64,000 bases of DNA. Source: Enhydrobacter sp. (GTDB lineage Bacteria; Pseudomonadota; Alphaproteobacteria; Reyranellales; Reyranellaceae). Location: the NCBI GenBank assembly GCA_025808875.1, contig CP075528.1:1796473-1860472 (forward strand), read 5' to 3'. Made by a program: the position numbers and the translations under genes. A model generated the notes under the pieces. That model was not told the origin of the DNA and made no database searches. It saw only the letters and a list, made by a program, of their open reading frames with translations. Shown here piece by piece: positions 32,459 to 41,060 of the stretch. Positions within the stretch are counted from its first letter, which is position 1, and every line of letters begins with the position of its first letter.

Positions 32459-32781
32459 ATGAGACGACTGCCGAAAAGAGCATCGCTACGGTCATGCTGC
32501 CCGCCCGAGTCGACTCGGAGACTTCGCGGTCGGCCGAAGAGACGATGATGGCGTCGCTGCACCCCGGCGCCCGCGTCGTCATCGACGGCAGCGCGGTCAC
32601 CTACATGAGCGCGGCGGGGGTGCGTTCGCTGGCCACGGTGCTGCACCGCGCGCAGGAGATGCAGGCGCGCATCGTGTTCTGCCGCTTCACCGGCGCGGCC
32701 GCAGATTGTCTGCAGGTCAGTGGCTTTGGCCACCTGCTCGACGTCGCGGAATCGGCGGAAGCGGCGGCGGCAAGGCTGTGA
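32455..32781 (+). CDS. STAS-domain protein (single-domain, SypA/SpoIIAA-like)
   Basis: The 108-residue protein is a lone STAS domain: VVIDGSAVTYMSAAGVRSLATVLHRAQ corresponds to the beta-strand/phosphosite helix of anti-sigma antagonists. The two positions around the phosphorylated Ser of SpoIIAA (DSSG) are Ala-Ala here (SAAG), leaving only the preceding Ser. Its ATG overlaps the glycosyltransferase stop (ATGA, 32455-32458). Single-STAS SypA controls polysaccharide production in the Vibrio syp locus, so a regulatory role in this locus is a reasonable inference. No anti-sigma kinase or phosphatase gene is nearby. Confidence 0.82.
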   Translation: MNETTAEKSIATVMLPARVDSETSRSAEETMMASLHPGARVVIDGSAVTYMSAAGVRSLATVLHRAQEMQARIVFCRFTGAAADCLQVSGFGHLLDVAESAEAAAARL

Positions 32782-32811
32782 ACCGTCCGGGCGGCCGGTT
32801 CGCCCGAGCGC

Positions 32812-32840
32812 TTGCACGGCTAGCGTGGCACGGGTTATTA
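32812..32840 (+). promoter_or_regulatory. Candidate promoter before the OPX gene
   Basis: TTGCAC (32812-32817) and TTATTA (32835-32840) are spaced by 17 bases within the 142-base gap, the only sizeable gap in the polysaccharide run. The gap is noticeably richer in A and T than the flanks. It suggests the OPX gene and those after it can be transcribed separately from the Wzm/Wzt genes. Confidence 0.5.
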
Positions 32841-32923
32841 AATCTCTGGCTGAGACAAGACTTTAAGGGACGCGGGGCCGAGCGCGGGTGCCGTCGGTTC
32901 CGGACGGAGATCGGAATTTGACA

Positions 32924-34057
32924 ATGTGGACCTGGTTGCGCCTTGTTGCGCGGCCAACCGCCATAGTCCTCGTCTTGGGTGTCGGCGTCGCGGCGTGTAC
33001 GGCGTTGCCCGGCGACGGGCCGTGGATGAACGACGCGAGTTCGCGCAGCAGTGAGGCGCTTCCTTTCGACGTCGTCGATCTGACCCCAACCTCGGTCGTC
33101 GCTTATCGCCCTCCCGTCAGCATCGATCAGCCCTCGGCAACCGGCGGCATCTCGGCTGCCCCCAGGATCTCCGTTGCCCCCGGTGACGTGCTGCGGGTGC
33201 GCATCTTCGAGGCCTACGAAGGCAATATATTCCCGACGATCCAGCGCCCCGGCGCGGATCTCGGCTCACAACGCGTCGGCGAGGACGGGGCCATCACCGT
33301 CCCCTATGTCGGCACGGTGCAGGTCGCCGGGCTCGATCTGACGCAGATCGAGCGCCGGATCGCCGACCAGGTCGCCTCGAAGGCACAGGACCCGCAGGTT
33401 ATCGTTGATTTCGTGGCTGACCGTACCCACACCGTTTTGGTTGCGGGCGATGTCAAGGCGCCGGGACGCGTTTCGCTTCTGGACGGTGTGCGGACGGTCG
33501 TGGACGTGATCAACCGGGCCGGCGGTCTGCTCGGAGGGCAGGAAGGTGCCCCGGCCAACCAGTTTCAGGTTGTCCTTCGCCGGCGAGGCGACGTCGTCAT
33601 GACTGCCCAGTATTCCGAGCTCCTCGCCGGCCGGGACGTCGCCGTCCAGAAGGGCGACGAAGTCATCGTGCGGCCCAATTCCCAGGTTTTCACGGTGTTG
33701 GGGGCGGTTCTCAAGGCCGGCAACGTGCCGGTCACCAAGGCCAACCTCACCCTGCTGGAGGCGCTTGGCCAGGTCGGCGGCCTGTCGGACGAAAGGGCCA
33801 ACAAAACCGGCGTTTTCGTTTTCCGAATGGGGGAAATCCAGAGCAGTCCGACCGCCCGGGCCCGCGTTTTTCGGTTGGACCTGAACCAGCCGGTGTCTAT
33901 TTTTGTCGCGCAACAGTTCGGTATCCGGCCGAGTGACGTGGTCTATGTCACAAATGCGCCACTTCACGAGTACAATAAGATTCTCACCGCGATTTATCGT
34001 ACATTCTCCATCGTAGGAGTGGCGAGGGGTTCGGTGATCCCGGCGACGGCGTTCTAG
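32924..34057 (+). CDS. Outer-membrane polysaccharide export lipoprotein (OPX, Wza-like)
   Basis: The 377-residue product has a lipoprotein signal peptide with lipobox VAAC (Cys25), a Poly_export domain (PGDVLRVRIFEAYEGNIF, ... GEDGAITVPYVGTVQVAGL) and repeated SLBB-type domains (VLVAGDVKAPGRV, FTVLGAVLKAGNVPV), ending in a possible membrane-spanning helix. Wza-like proteins form the outer-membrane channel for capsule or exopolysaccharide. The ATG at 32924 places the lipobox correctly; a GTG at 32888 would add 12 residues. No Wzc-like partner gene is visible in the locus, which is unusual. Confidence 0.9.
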   Translation: MWTWLRLVARPTAIVLVLGVGVAACTALPGDGPWMNDASSRSSEALPFDVVDLTPTSVVAYRPPVSIDQPSATGGISAAPRISVAPGDVLRVRIFEAYEGNIFPTIQRPGADLGSQRVGEDGAITVPYVGTVQVAGLDLTQIERRIADQVASKAQDPQVIVDFVADRTHTVLVAGDVKAPGRVSLLDGVRTVVDVINRAGGLLGGQEGAPANQFQVVLRRRGDVVMTAQYSELLAGRDVAVQKGDEVIVRPNSQVFTVLGAVLKAGNVPVTKANLTLLEALGQVGGLSDERANKTGVFVFRMGEIQSSPTARARVFRLDLNQPVSIFVAQQFGIRPSDVVYVTNAPLHEYNKILTAIYRTFSIVGVARGSVIPATAF

Positions 34058-34091
34058 GCGCTCGGGGCAGGATTGAGGGCGACCGACAGGG

Positions 34092-35090
34092 ATGGCCAGG
34101 GCACAGAAGTACAGGTGGGGCGCAGCGAGCGTGGCGATCCTGTTCGTCGTCGCGGCCATTGTCCTTTGGCTGGCGCCGACGCGCCAGACGAGCAGCGCGC
34201 AGGACGGCATTCGCGCGACCGGTCCGCTGATCTCGCGCGGTTACACCGATGCACCGGCGGGCACCGTCGTCGTGGCTGGCGATCCCGGAGGGGGCAGCGT
34301 GCTCACGGAGTTGCGTGTCGTTGATGGCCAGAAAGTCAAGCGCAATGAAGTCGTGGCCGTCCTGTCCAACTACGCCGTGTCCGACAACAAGGTCCGTACG
34401 ACCGAGGTGGAGCTCGAGAAGGCCCGCCTCACCCGCGATGCCATAACCAAGGGATACCGAGTTGCCGAGATAGGGATGCAAGAGATCGTTGTCCAGACCA
34501 AGGCCGAGGAACTCAAGCTGAAGAAGCTGGAGCTCGCTCGGTCGGGCAAACCGCCCGACATGAAGCAAATCGAGCAGACGATCGCCGAGCAGGAGTACGA
34601 TCGCGAGAACATCAAGCTTCGCATCCTCAAGGAGACGCTGGCCACCGATCTGGCCCACGTCGAGACCGACATCACCATCATTCAGGCCAATCTCGACAAT
34701 GCGCGCGCCAATCGCGAGATGGCCCTGGTCCGCTCGCCCATCGACGGCGTGATCCTGCAGATCTTCACCCGCCAGGGGGAGCGCGTCGCCCATGCCGGCA
34801 TCGTCAAAATCGTCGACATGAGCAAGCTGCGCGTCTTCGCCGACGTGGATGAGGTGCATCTCGGTCGCGTCGCCGCGGGCGGCAAGGTCGAGGTGACGTT
34901 CCGCGGCAGCCAGGCGGTGTACCGCGGCACGATCTCGCGCATCGCCGCCACGGTGAAGCGCATGCAGCGCATCGAACCCGATGGCGGCTCGTCGACGGAC
35001 GCGCGGGTCGTGCAGGTCGAGATCGAGCTCGACAATCCCGCGGGAATGCCCCAGGTGCTCGGGCGCGAGACACGCGTTACCTTCCTCTGA
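34092..35090 (+). CDS. HlyD-family membrane fusion protein (DevB-like)
   Basis: The 332-residue protein has an N-terminal membrane anchor (about 10-30), a lipoyl/biotinyl half-motif region (VLTELRVVDGQKVKRNEVVAVL), a charged coiled-coil hairpin (about residues 100-210), and the matching half RSPIDGVILQIFTRQGERV. This is the adaptor of ABC export systems. The similarity to DevB of heterocyst glycolipid exporters is supported by the DevC-like permease and ATPase that follow. The start of the next gene overlaps its stop by one base. Confidence 0.88.
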   Translation: MARAQKYRWGAASVAILFVVAAIVLWLAPTRQTSSAQDGIRATGPLISRGYTDAPAGTVVVAGDPGGGSVLTELRVVDGQKVKRNEVVAVLSNYAVSDNKVRTTEVELEKARLTRDAITKGYRVAEIGMQEIVVQTKAEELKLKKLELARSGKPPDMKQIEQTIAEQEYDRENIKLRILKETLATDLAHVETDITIIQANLDNARANREMALVRSPIDGVILQIFTRQGERVAHAGIVKIVDMSKLRVFADVDEVHLGRVAAGGKVEVTFRGSQAVYRGTISRIAATVKRMQRIEPDGGSSTDARVVQVEIELDNPAGMPQVLGRETRVTFL

Positions 35091-36355
35091 TGGCCGTGAC
35101 CCTGCCTGTGGCGGGATCACCGGGCGTTGACCGGTGGTGGCCGCGCTTCTCTTTCGCGAAGTTTCGCGCCGCCGCCAGGACCGCCTCGGCCATGCCGCTG
35201 GGCGCCCAGCAGTTGCGCCGCCAGCGCACCAGTACCCTGCTGTCGCTGGCTGGCGTGACGGCCAGCCTGCTGGTGATCTTCGCCCAGCTCGGCATCGAAC
35301 GCGCCGTCTACGACTCCTCGATCAGGCTCCATCGTTCGGTCGCTGCCGACCTCGTGCTCGTGCCGGCCGGCTTCAAGTCCCTACAGCTGCATGCCGAGGT
35401 GCCGGTGGCGATGAATGACATCGTCTCGGCTGATCCCTCCGTTGCCCAGACGCGGCCCTTCTGGTTCGGCGTGATGTCGCTCAACCATCCCGGCATGGCC
35501 ACGCCGCGTCGACTTGCCTGGTACGCGATCGACGTCGAACGACCGGCCATTGACGTGCCCGGCCTGGCCGAGAACCTCTACAAGCTGCGCGTAGTGCGGC
35601 GCATTCTTTTCGACCGCGATTCGCGGCCCTATTTCGGCGACCTCGCGACGGTCGCCGAGAAGGGTGAGGAGGTTCCAGTGCTCGGCCCGCCGGACAACCG
35701 CCTGCTGTTGCGCGAGATGTTCGTCGTGGGCACGGTGGCCATCGGGCCGAACGTCGTCAACGACGGCGCCGTCATCATGTCCGAGGGGTCGATGTCGGAA
35801 GTGTTCGGTGTCTGGTGGGCCGACCGTCCGGCCTTCATCGGCATCAAGTTGGTGCCCGAGGCCGATCCGGCCCAGGCCAAGGCCGCGCTCGGCCGCGCCG
35901 TCGGCGGCCGCGGCGAGGTGATCACCAAACAGGAGTTCGAGGCGCGCGAGAGGCGATATTGGTCGCGCGAGACGCCGGTGGGTTACATCACCGACCTGGG
36001 CTTTGTCATGGGCCTGATGATCGGCATGGTTTTCATTTACTACGCCCAGTACCAGATCATCCGCTTCTATCTCCCGGAATACGCCATCCTGAAGAGCCTC
36101 GGTTACGACTGGTGGTTCTTCCTGTGCATGATCGGCCAGATCGGTGCCGCGATCATCACGCCGGCTTTCCTGGCCGCCTTCACGCTGGCGCGCCTGGTCT
36201 ACGGCGTCGCCGAGGCGTCGATCCATCTCGGCATGACGATGGGATTGCGCGAGATGGTGGTCGCCCTGGTGGCATCGCTGATCATGACGGCGGTATCGAG
36301 CGTCTTTGCCATCCGCCGCCTGTGGAGGGTCGATCCCATCATGCTGTTCGAGTAG
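35090..36355 (+). CDS. ABC transporter permease, FtsX/MacB-fold (DevC-like)
   Basis: The 421-residue protein has four predicted membrane helices: one near residues 49-68, then a large periplasmic domain to about 295, then three helices at the C-terminus. The segment TPVGYITDLGFVMGLMIGMV, and LPEYAILKSLGYDWWF match DevC-type permeases, which export glycolipids with DevA, DevB and a TolC-like channel. A TolC homolog is not in the window. It overlaps the fusion-protein gene by one base and the ATPase starts 3 bases after it. Confidence 0.88.
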   Translation: MAVTLPVAGSPGVDRWWPRFSFAKFRAAARTASAMPLGAQQLRRQRTSTLLSLAGVTASLLVIFAQLGIERAVYDSSIRLHRSVAADLVLVPAGFKSLQLHAEVPVAMNDIVSADPSVAQTRPFWFGVMSLNHPGMATPRRLAWYAIDVERPAIDVPGLAENLYKLRVVRRILFDRDSRPYFGDLATVAEKGEEVPVLGPPDNRLLLREMFVVGTVAIGPNVVNDGAVIMSEGSMSEVFGVWWADRPAFIGIKLVPEADPAQAKAALGRAVGGRGEVITKQEFEARERRYWSRETPVGYITDLGFVMGLMIGMVFIYYAQYQIIRFYLPEYAILKSLGYDWWFFLCMIGQIGAAIITPAFLAAFTLARLVYGVAEASIHLGMTMGLREMVVALVASLIMTAVSSVFAIRRLWRVDPIMLFE

Positions 36356-36358
36356 GCC

Positions 36359-37075
36359 ATGGCGGCCGAAACGCACGTGTTCGGTCCGGCGGTCGTCGAG
36401 GCTGTCGACGTCCACCACCATTACGGCGAGGGGCCGCAGCGGGTCGACGTGCTGTTCGACATCAACATGCAGGTTCGCGAAGGCGAGATCGTCATCGTCA
36501 CTGGGCCGTCCGGCTCGGGCAAGACGACGCTTCTTACCATCCTCGGCACAATGCGCCGGCCGTCCGAGGGCAAGCTGCGGCTGCTCGGCACCGACATCGC
36601 CCGTCTCGGTGGGCCCGAACTCGACGTCCTGCGAAATCGCGTCCGCTTTCTCTTCCAGAAGCGGAACCTGCTGTCGTCGCTCACGGCGCTGCAGAACGTC
36701 ATCGCCGGCGTCTCGACGACGCCGTTGTCGGATCCGGCGTGGGACGAACGGCGCGCCCGCCATCTGCTCGGCCTCCTGGGCCTCGCCGACAAGACCGACT
36801 CCTGGCCGGACGAGTTGTCCGGCGGCCAGCAGCAGCGTGTGGCGATCGCGCGTGTCATGATCGGGTTGCCCGATCTCATCATTGCCGACGAGCCAACGTC
36901 GGCGCTCGATCGCGTGTCGGGTCGGCTTGTCGTCGACCAGCTCAGAGATCTCGCCATGCGCGCCAAGTGCGCCGTGGTATTGTCGACCCACGACGAGCGC
37001 ATCTTCGACGTCGCGACCCGCCGCCTCCACATCGAGGACGGTCGCTGCTTCGAAGTGCCCATCCACTACCATTGA
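36359..37075 (+). CDS. ABC transporter ATP-binding protein (DevA/MacB-like)
   Basis: The 238-residue ATPase has Walker A GPSGSGKTT, signature LSGGQQQR, Walker B LIIADEPTSALD and the switch His in STHDERI. The LolD/MacB/DevA branch is indicated by its length and context with a FtsX-fold permease. It energises the DevBC-like exporter. It is followed 7 bases later by the first processive glycosyltransferase gene, so export and synthesis genes are probably co-expressed. Confidence 0.92.
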   Translation: MAAETHVFGPAVVEAVDVHHHYGEGPQRVDVLFDINMQVREGEIVIVTGPSGSGKTTLLTILGTMRRPSEGKLRLLGTDIARLGGPELDVLRNRVRFLFQKRNLLSSLTALQNVIAGVSTTPLSDPAWDERRARHLLGLLGLADKTDSWPDELSGGQQQRVAIARVMIGLPDLIIADEPTSALDRVSGRLVVDQLRDLAMRAKCAVVLSTHDERIFDVATRRLHIEDGRCFEVPIHYH

Positions 37076-37082
37076 CGGCTGC

Positions 37083-38333
37083 ATGGACGTGCTGCTTTCG
37101 GCCGTCGACCTCGTCGTGGCGCTCAGCCTCGCCGTACAGTTCGCCATCGCCGGCTACTTCTTCTGGCTGGTCTACTGGCTGGCCGCGCTGCCGCGGTCGG
37201 ACGGCGCGCCCTCCCGACTGCCTGCGGACCTGCCGCGCGTATTGGTCCAGATCCCCGTCTACAACGAGCCGGCCGTCGTCGAGCGCGCGCTGGTCGCGGC
37301 GGCGGCTCTCGACTGGCCGCGCGACAGGCTGAAGATCCAGCTCCTGGACGACAGCACCGACCTGACGCCCGACATCGCCCGCCACGTGGTGGCGCGCCTG
37401 CAACGCGACGGTGTCGATGTCGACCATGTCAGGCGCGCCGATCGTTCGGGCTTCAAGGCCGGCGCCCTCGAGGCGGGCATGACGCTCTGCGACGCGCCCT
37501 ACATCGCGGTCTTCGACGCCGATTTCGTGCCGGCGCCCGACTGGCTGCGGCGTGCCATGGCGGCGATGCTCGCCGAACCGCGCGCCGCCTTCGTGCAGAC
37601 GCGCATCGAGTGGGGCAATGGCCAGCGCAACTGGCTGACGCGCGCCCAACGTTTGATGCAGGACGCGCATTTCGCCGTCGAGCAGGACGTGCGCGCGCGC
37701 CGCGGCGTGCCGTTCCAGTTCAACGGCACCGGGGGCATCTGGCGCCGCGCGGCGGTCGACGACGCCGGCGGTTGGTCACACGACACGCTGTCGGAGGATC
37801 TCGACCTCGTGCTGCGCACGCATCTGAAGGGCTGGACCGGCGTCTTCCTCATGGAGCCGCACGTGGTCGGCGAGCTGCCGCAGAAGCTCGAGGATTTCGG
37901 TGCCCAGCAGAGCCGCTGGTCGAAGGGCTTCGTGCAGGTGGCGCGAAAGCTGCTACCGCCGATCTGGGCCTCGGCTTGGCCGGTCGAGGCCAAGCTCGCC
38001 ACGACCGTCGCGCTCGGCCAGCAGCTCATCTTTCCGGTGCTGGCGGTGGGCATCGCGGCGCTCCTCCTGTCGATCGTCGGCCACGGAGAACTGATCGCGC
38101 CGTTCCGGCTCGTGCTGTGGCTGTGGCTGGCGGCAGTACTCGTCATCCTGTTCGGCATGACGTGGGGCGCCTATCGCAGGCTCGGGCGCGGTGGGCTGGC
38201 GCGCTACTTGGTCACGGCGGCGTCGGTGCCGGCGCTGATCGGATATCTTGCCATCGCCAACGCGGGCGCCATCGTCGGCGCTGGCCTCGGCAGGAAGACC
38301 GAGTTCAACCGCACGCCCAAGACGGGCAGCTGA
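37083..38333 (+). CDS. Processive family 2 glycosyltransferase, CslA-like (first of a tandem pair)
   Basis: The 416-residue protein has one N-terminal helix, a GT-A domain, and four C-terminal hydrophobic helices. It carries the D, DxD, ED, Q(Q/R)xRW set of processive GT2 enzymes: LLDDSTD, FDADFVP, SEDLDLVLR and QQSRWSKG. The last residues (FNRTPKTGS) match a conserved end seen in CslA/mannan-synthase-like and bacterial relatives. No PilZ domain is present. It likely builds a beta-linked polysaccharide; the GDP-mannose enzyme ManC encoded opposite suggests mannose as donor. This is inference from neighbourhood and motif similarity. Confidence 0.87.
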   Translation: MDVLLSAVDLVVALSLAVQFAIAGYFFWLVYWLAALPRSDGAPSRLPADLPRVLVQIPVYNEPAVVERALVAAAALDWPRDRLKIQLLDDSTDLTPDIARHVVARLQRDGVDVDHVRRADRSGFKAGALEAGMTLCDAPYIAVFDADFVPAPDWLRRAMAAMLAEPRAAFVQTRIEWGNGQRNWLTRAQRLMQDAHFAVEQDVRARRGVPFQFNGTGGIWRRAAVDDAGGWSHDTLSEDLDLVLRTHLKGWTGVFLMEPHVVGELPQKLEDFGAQQSRWSKGFVQVARKLLPPIWASAWPVEAKLATTVALGQQLIFPVLAVGIAALLLSIVGHGELIAPFRLVLWLWLAAVLVILFGMTWGAYRRLGRGGLARYLVTAASVPALIGYLAIANAGAIVGAGLGRKTEFNRTPKTGS

Positions 38334-38337
38334 GCCA

Positions 38338-39639
38338 ATGGCCATGGATACCATCGCCCAGGTCCTCGCCGTCTTCTTCTTCGCCTGCTGTGTGTTGCTG
38401 GCGATCTTCATCGGCAGCCTGCTCTACATGGTGCTGCTGAATCTTTCTCTTAGGAAGGCGGGGCTGGCGCGCGAACGGGCGTTGCTCGCGACCCCGTTGC
38501 CGCCCGACGCGGAGCTGCCGCACGTCGTCGTGCAGATACCGTCCTTCAACGAGGGGCCCGTCCTGCGGCGCGGCGTCGAGGCGGCGGCGCGCCTCGACTG
38601 GCCGCGCGACAGGCTGCACATCCAGATCCTGGACGACAGCACCGACGAGACCGCCGAGATCGCCCGCGCCGTCGCGTCAGACCTCGCGGCGCGGGGCTTC
38701 GACGTCGTCGCGCTGCAGCGCACCGACCGCAACGGCTACAAGGGCGGCGCCCTGCACGAGGGGATGCAGCAAACGCCGCACGACTTCTTCGCGGTCTTCG
38801 ACGTCGACTACGTGCCGCCGGCCGACTTCCTGCGGCGCTGCATGCGGCCGTTCTTCGCCGATCCCGCGGAGAAGATCGCCTTCGTCCAGGCGCGCTTCGA
38901 TTTCCTGAACGCCAGTGAGAACGCGCTGACGGAAATGCAGATGGTGACGCTCGACGCCCATCTCGCCATCGAGCAGGCGACCCGCTCGTGGGCCGGCCAT
39001 CCGCTGCCGTTCAACGGCACCTGCGGCATCTGGCAGCGCGCCGCCATCGACGCCGGCGGCGGCTGGAAGGGCGACACGGTCACCGAGGACCTCGATCTCA
39101 CCTACCGCGGCTGGATCAAGGGTTGGCGTGGCGTGTTCCTGACGAGCGTGGCGGTGCCGGGCGAGCTGCCGGCCGACACGAAGACGTGGCTGCGCCAGCA
39201 GCAGCGCTGGGTCGAGGGTTTCCGCCACGTCTCGCTGCGCATGTTCCCGGTGATCCTGCGGAGCCCGCAGTTGACCACCGCGTCGCGCTGGGCGGCGTTG
39301 CTTCATCTTTGCATGTCGCTCAACCAGCCGCTGGTCTTGGTCGGCGTGGCCGCCGGCATCCTGGCAATGGTCCTGTCGCCGGCCTGGGTACCCGGCATCC
39401 TCGCCGTCTTCGCGCTGACGGTGCTGTGGGCGCTGGTCTGCGCGACAACCTTCCTGCGTGCCGGCCACGATTTCATCCGTGGTGGCGAAATGCCGCCGGG
39501 ACGATTCGCGCTGGTGCTCCTGCGTTTTGCCGCCGGACAGATCGGCATTGTCGGACGAGGTGCGATGGTCTTCCTCAGGAAGGCCTTAAGCAAACCCAAG
39601 CCTGTCGTGTTCGATCGCACGCCCAAGCGCGGGACCTGA
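38338..39639 (+). CDS. Processive family 2 glycosyltransferase, CslA-like (second of a tandem pair)
   Basis: The 433-residue protein is a paralog of the preceding enzyme, sharing the order LDDSTD, FDVDYVP, TEDLDLTYRG, QQQRWVEG and the final FDRTPKRGT. It differs by a longer N-terminal membrane region (one helix at about 10-35) and a longer C-terminal hydrophobic part. Two copies in tandem may form a hetero-oligomer or make two linkages or chains. It starts 4 bases after the first gene's stop. Its own stop abuts that of the convergent manC gene. Confidence 0.87.
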   Translation: MAMDTIAQVLAVFFFACCVLLAIFIGSLLYMVLLNLSLRKAGLARERALLATPLPPDAELPHVVVQIPSFNEGPVLRRGVEAAARLDWPRDRLHIQILDDSTDETAEIARAVASDLAARGFDVVALQRTDRNGYKGGALHEGMQQTPHDFFAVFDVDYVPPADFLRRCMRPFFADPAEKIAFVQARFDFLNASENALTEMQMVTLDAHLAIEQATRSWAGHPLPFNGTCGIWQRAAIDAGGGWKGDTVTEDLDLTYRGWIKGWRGVFLTSVAVPGELPADTKTWLRQQQRWVEGFRHVSLRMFPVILRSPQLTTASRWAALLHLCMSLNQPLVLVGVAAGILAMVLSPAWVPGILAVFALTVLWALVCATTFLRAGHDFIRGGEMPPGRFALVLLRFAAGQIGIVGRGAMVFLRKALSKPKPVVFDRTPKRGT

Positions 39640-41046
39640 TTACACGCGCGCGTAGATGTCCTCGTAGCGGGTGATGTCGTCCTCCTCGAGGTAGTCGCCG
39701 GTCTGCACTTCGACGACCTCGAGCGGTTCGTCGCCCGGATTGGCCAGGCGATGGATGCCGCCCATCGGGATGTAGACCGATTCGTTCTCGTGCAGGGTCA
39801 TGACGCGGCCGTCGAGCGTCACCTCGGCGACGCCCTTCACCACCACCCAGTGCTCGGCGCGGCGCTTGTGGCTCTGCAGGCTGAGCTTGCCCCGGGGATT
39901 GACCGTCAGCCGCTTGGCGCGGAAGCGCTCGCCGCGGTCGATGTCCTGGTAGCTGCCCCATGGACGGTGCATCACGGCATGTTCCGTCGCCGCCCGGTGC
40001 TTGCCGTCGGACATGCGCTGCACGACGTCCTTCAGCCGCGGGAGGTTGTCGCGATGGCCGACCAGCACCGCGTCGTTCATCGCCACCACCACGACTTCCT
40101 CGACTCCGATCACCGCGGTCAGCGGCCCGTCCGAGCGGACATACGAATTGCGCACGTGGTCGAGCTCGACCGGTCCCTCGGTGACGTTGCCCGCGCTGTC
40201 GGCGTCGCCGATGTCGAGCAGTGCGTCCCAAGTGCCGAGATCGGACCAGCGAAAACGCGCCGGCACGACCCAGCACTTGTCGGTACGCTCCATCACCGCG
40301 TAGTCGATCGACTTGGCCGGCGCCTTGGCGAACGCCTCGGCGTCGAGGAACACGGTGGAGCCGTTGCGCTTGGCCTTGGCCACGGCTTCCTCGGCGGCAG
40401 CCGCTATGCCGGGCTCGAAGCGCGCCATCTCGGCGAGCAGCAGGTCGGGCGGAAACAGGAAGTTGCCGCTGTTCCACAGGAGCCCCTCGGCGATGTAGCG
40501 CAGCGCCGTCTGGGCATTGGGTTTTTCGACGAAGGCCGCGACCTTCTGCACGGCGCCGATCTGCTCGCTGCCCGGCCGGATGTAGCCGTAGTCGGTTTTG
40601 GGCTCGGTCGGGGGAATGCCGAAGGTGACGATGCCGCCCTTCATCACCGCGACCAGGCCCTCGCGGCAGCCGGCGCGGAACTCCTCGGCGCCGATCACCA
40701 AGTGGTCTGAGGCGAGCGCCAGCACCGCCTCGGCGCCGAGGCTGCGCGCGTAGGCCGCGGCGGCGGCGATGGCGGGGCCGGAATCGCGCCGCGACGGCTC
40801 GACCAGGATCTCGATCTCCATGCCGACATCCCGGGCCTGCTGCTCGGCCATGAAGCGATAGGAATCGTTGGTCGCGATGATCGGCCGGGCGAACAGGTTG
40901 CGATCGGCGACGCGCTCTAGGGTCTGCTGGAAGGTCGAATGCTTGCCGAGCAACGGCACGAACTGCTTGGGCATGCTCTCGCGCGACAGCGGCCACAGCC
41001 GCTTGCCGGAGCCTCCGACCAGGATGATGGGGGTGATGAGGGACAT
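39640..41046 (-). CDS. manC: Mannose-1-phosphate guanylyltransferase / mannose-6-phosphate isomerase
   Basis: The 468-residue bifunctional enzyme has the nucleotidyltransferase motif ILVGGSGKRLWPLSR at the N-terminus, EKPNAQTALRYIAEG, and the C-terminal isomerase motif LSLQSHKRRAEHWVVVKG of type II mannose-6-phosphate isomerases. Together these make GDP-mannose from fructose-6-phosphate via a separate phosphomannomutase. It is downstream of the flavoprotein gene by 14 bases on the same strand, and its stop touches that of the second GT2 gene. It is the likely nucleotide-sugar supplier for the locus. Confidence 0.95.
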   Translation of the reverse strand: MSLITPIILVGGSGKRLWPLSRESMPKQFVPLLGKHSTFQQTLERVADRNLFARPIIATNDSYRFMAEQQARDVGMEIEILVEPSRRDSGPAIAAAAAYARSLGAEAVLALASDHLVIGAEEFRAGCREGLVAVMKGGIVTFGIPPTEPKTDYGYIRPGSEQIGAVQKVAAFVEKPNAQTALRYIAEGLLWNSGNFLFPPDLLLAEMARFEPGIAAAAEEAVAKAKRNGSTVFLDAEAFAKAPAKSIDYAVMERTDKCWVVPARFRWSDLGTWDALLDIGDADSAGNVTEGPVELDHVRNSYVRSDGPLTAVIGVEEVVVVAMNDAVLVGHRDNLPRLKDVVQRMSDGKHRAATEHAVMHRPWGSYQDIDRGERFRAKRLTVNPRGKLSLQSHKRRAEHWVVVKGVAEVTLDGRVMTLHENESVYIPMGGIHRLANPGDEPLEVVEVQTGDYLEEDDITRYEDIYARV

Positions 41047-41060
41047 GGGGGCGACGGCCT

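Noticed and set aside
29562..41046. Genomic island bounded by tRNA-Lys
   Set aside because: No integrase, no transposase and no second copy of the tRNA 3' end was noticed near 41046. Insertion at the tRNA remains possible but is not supported.
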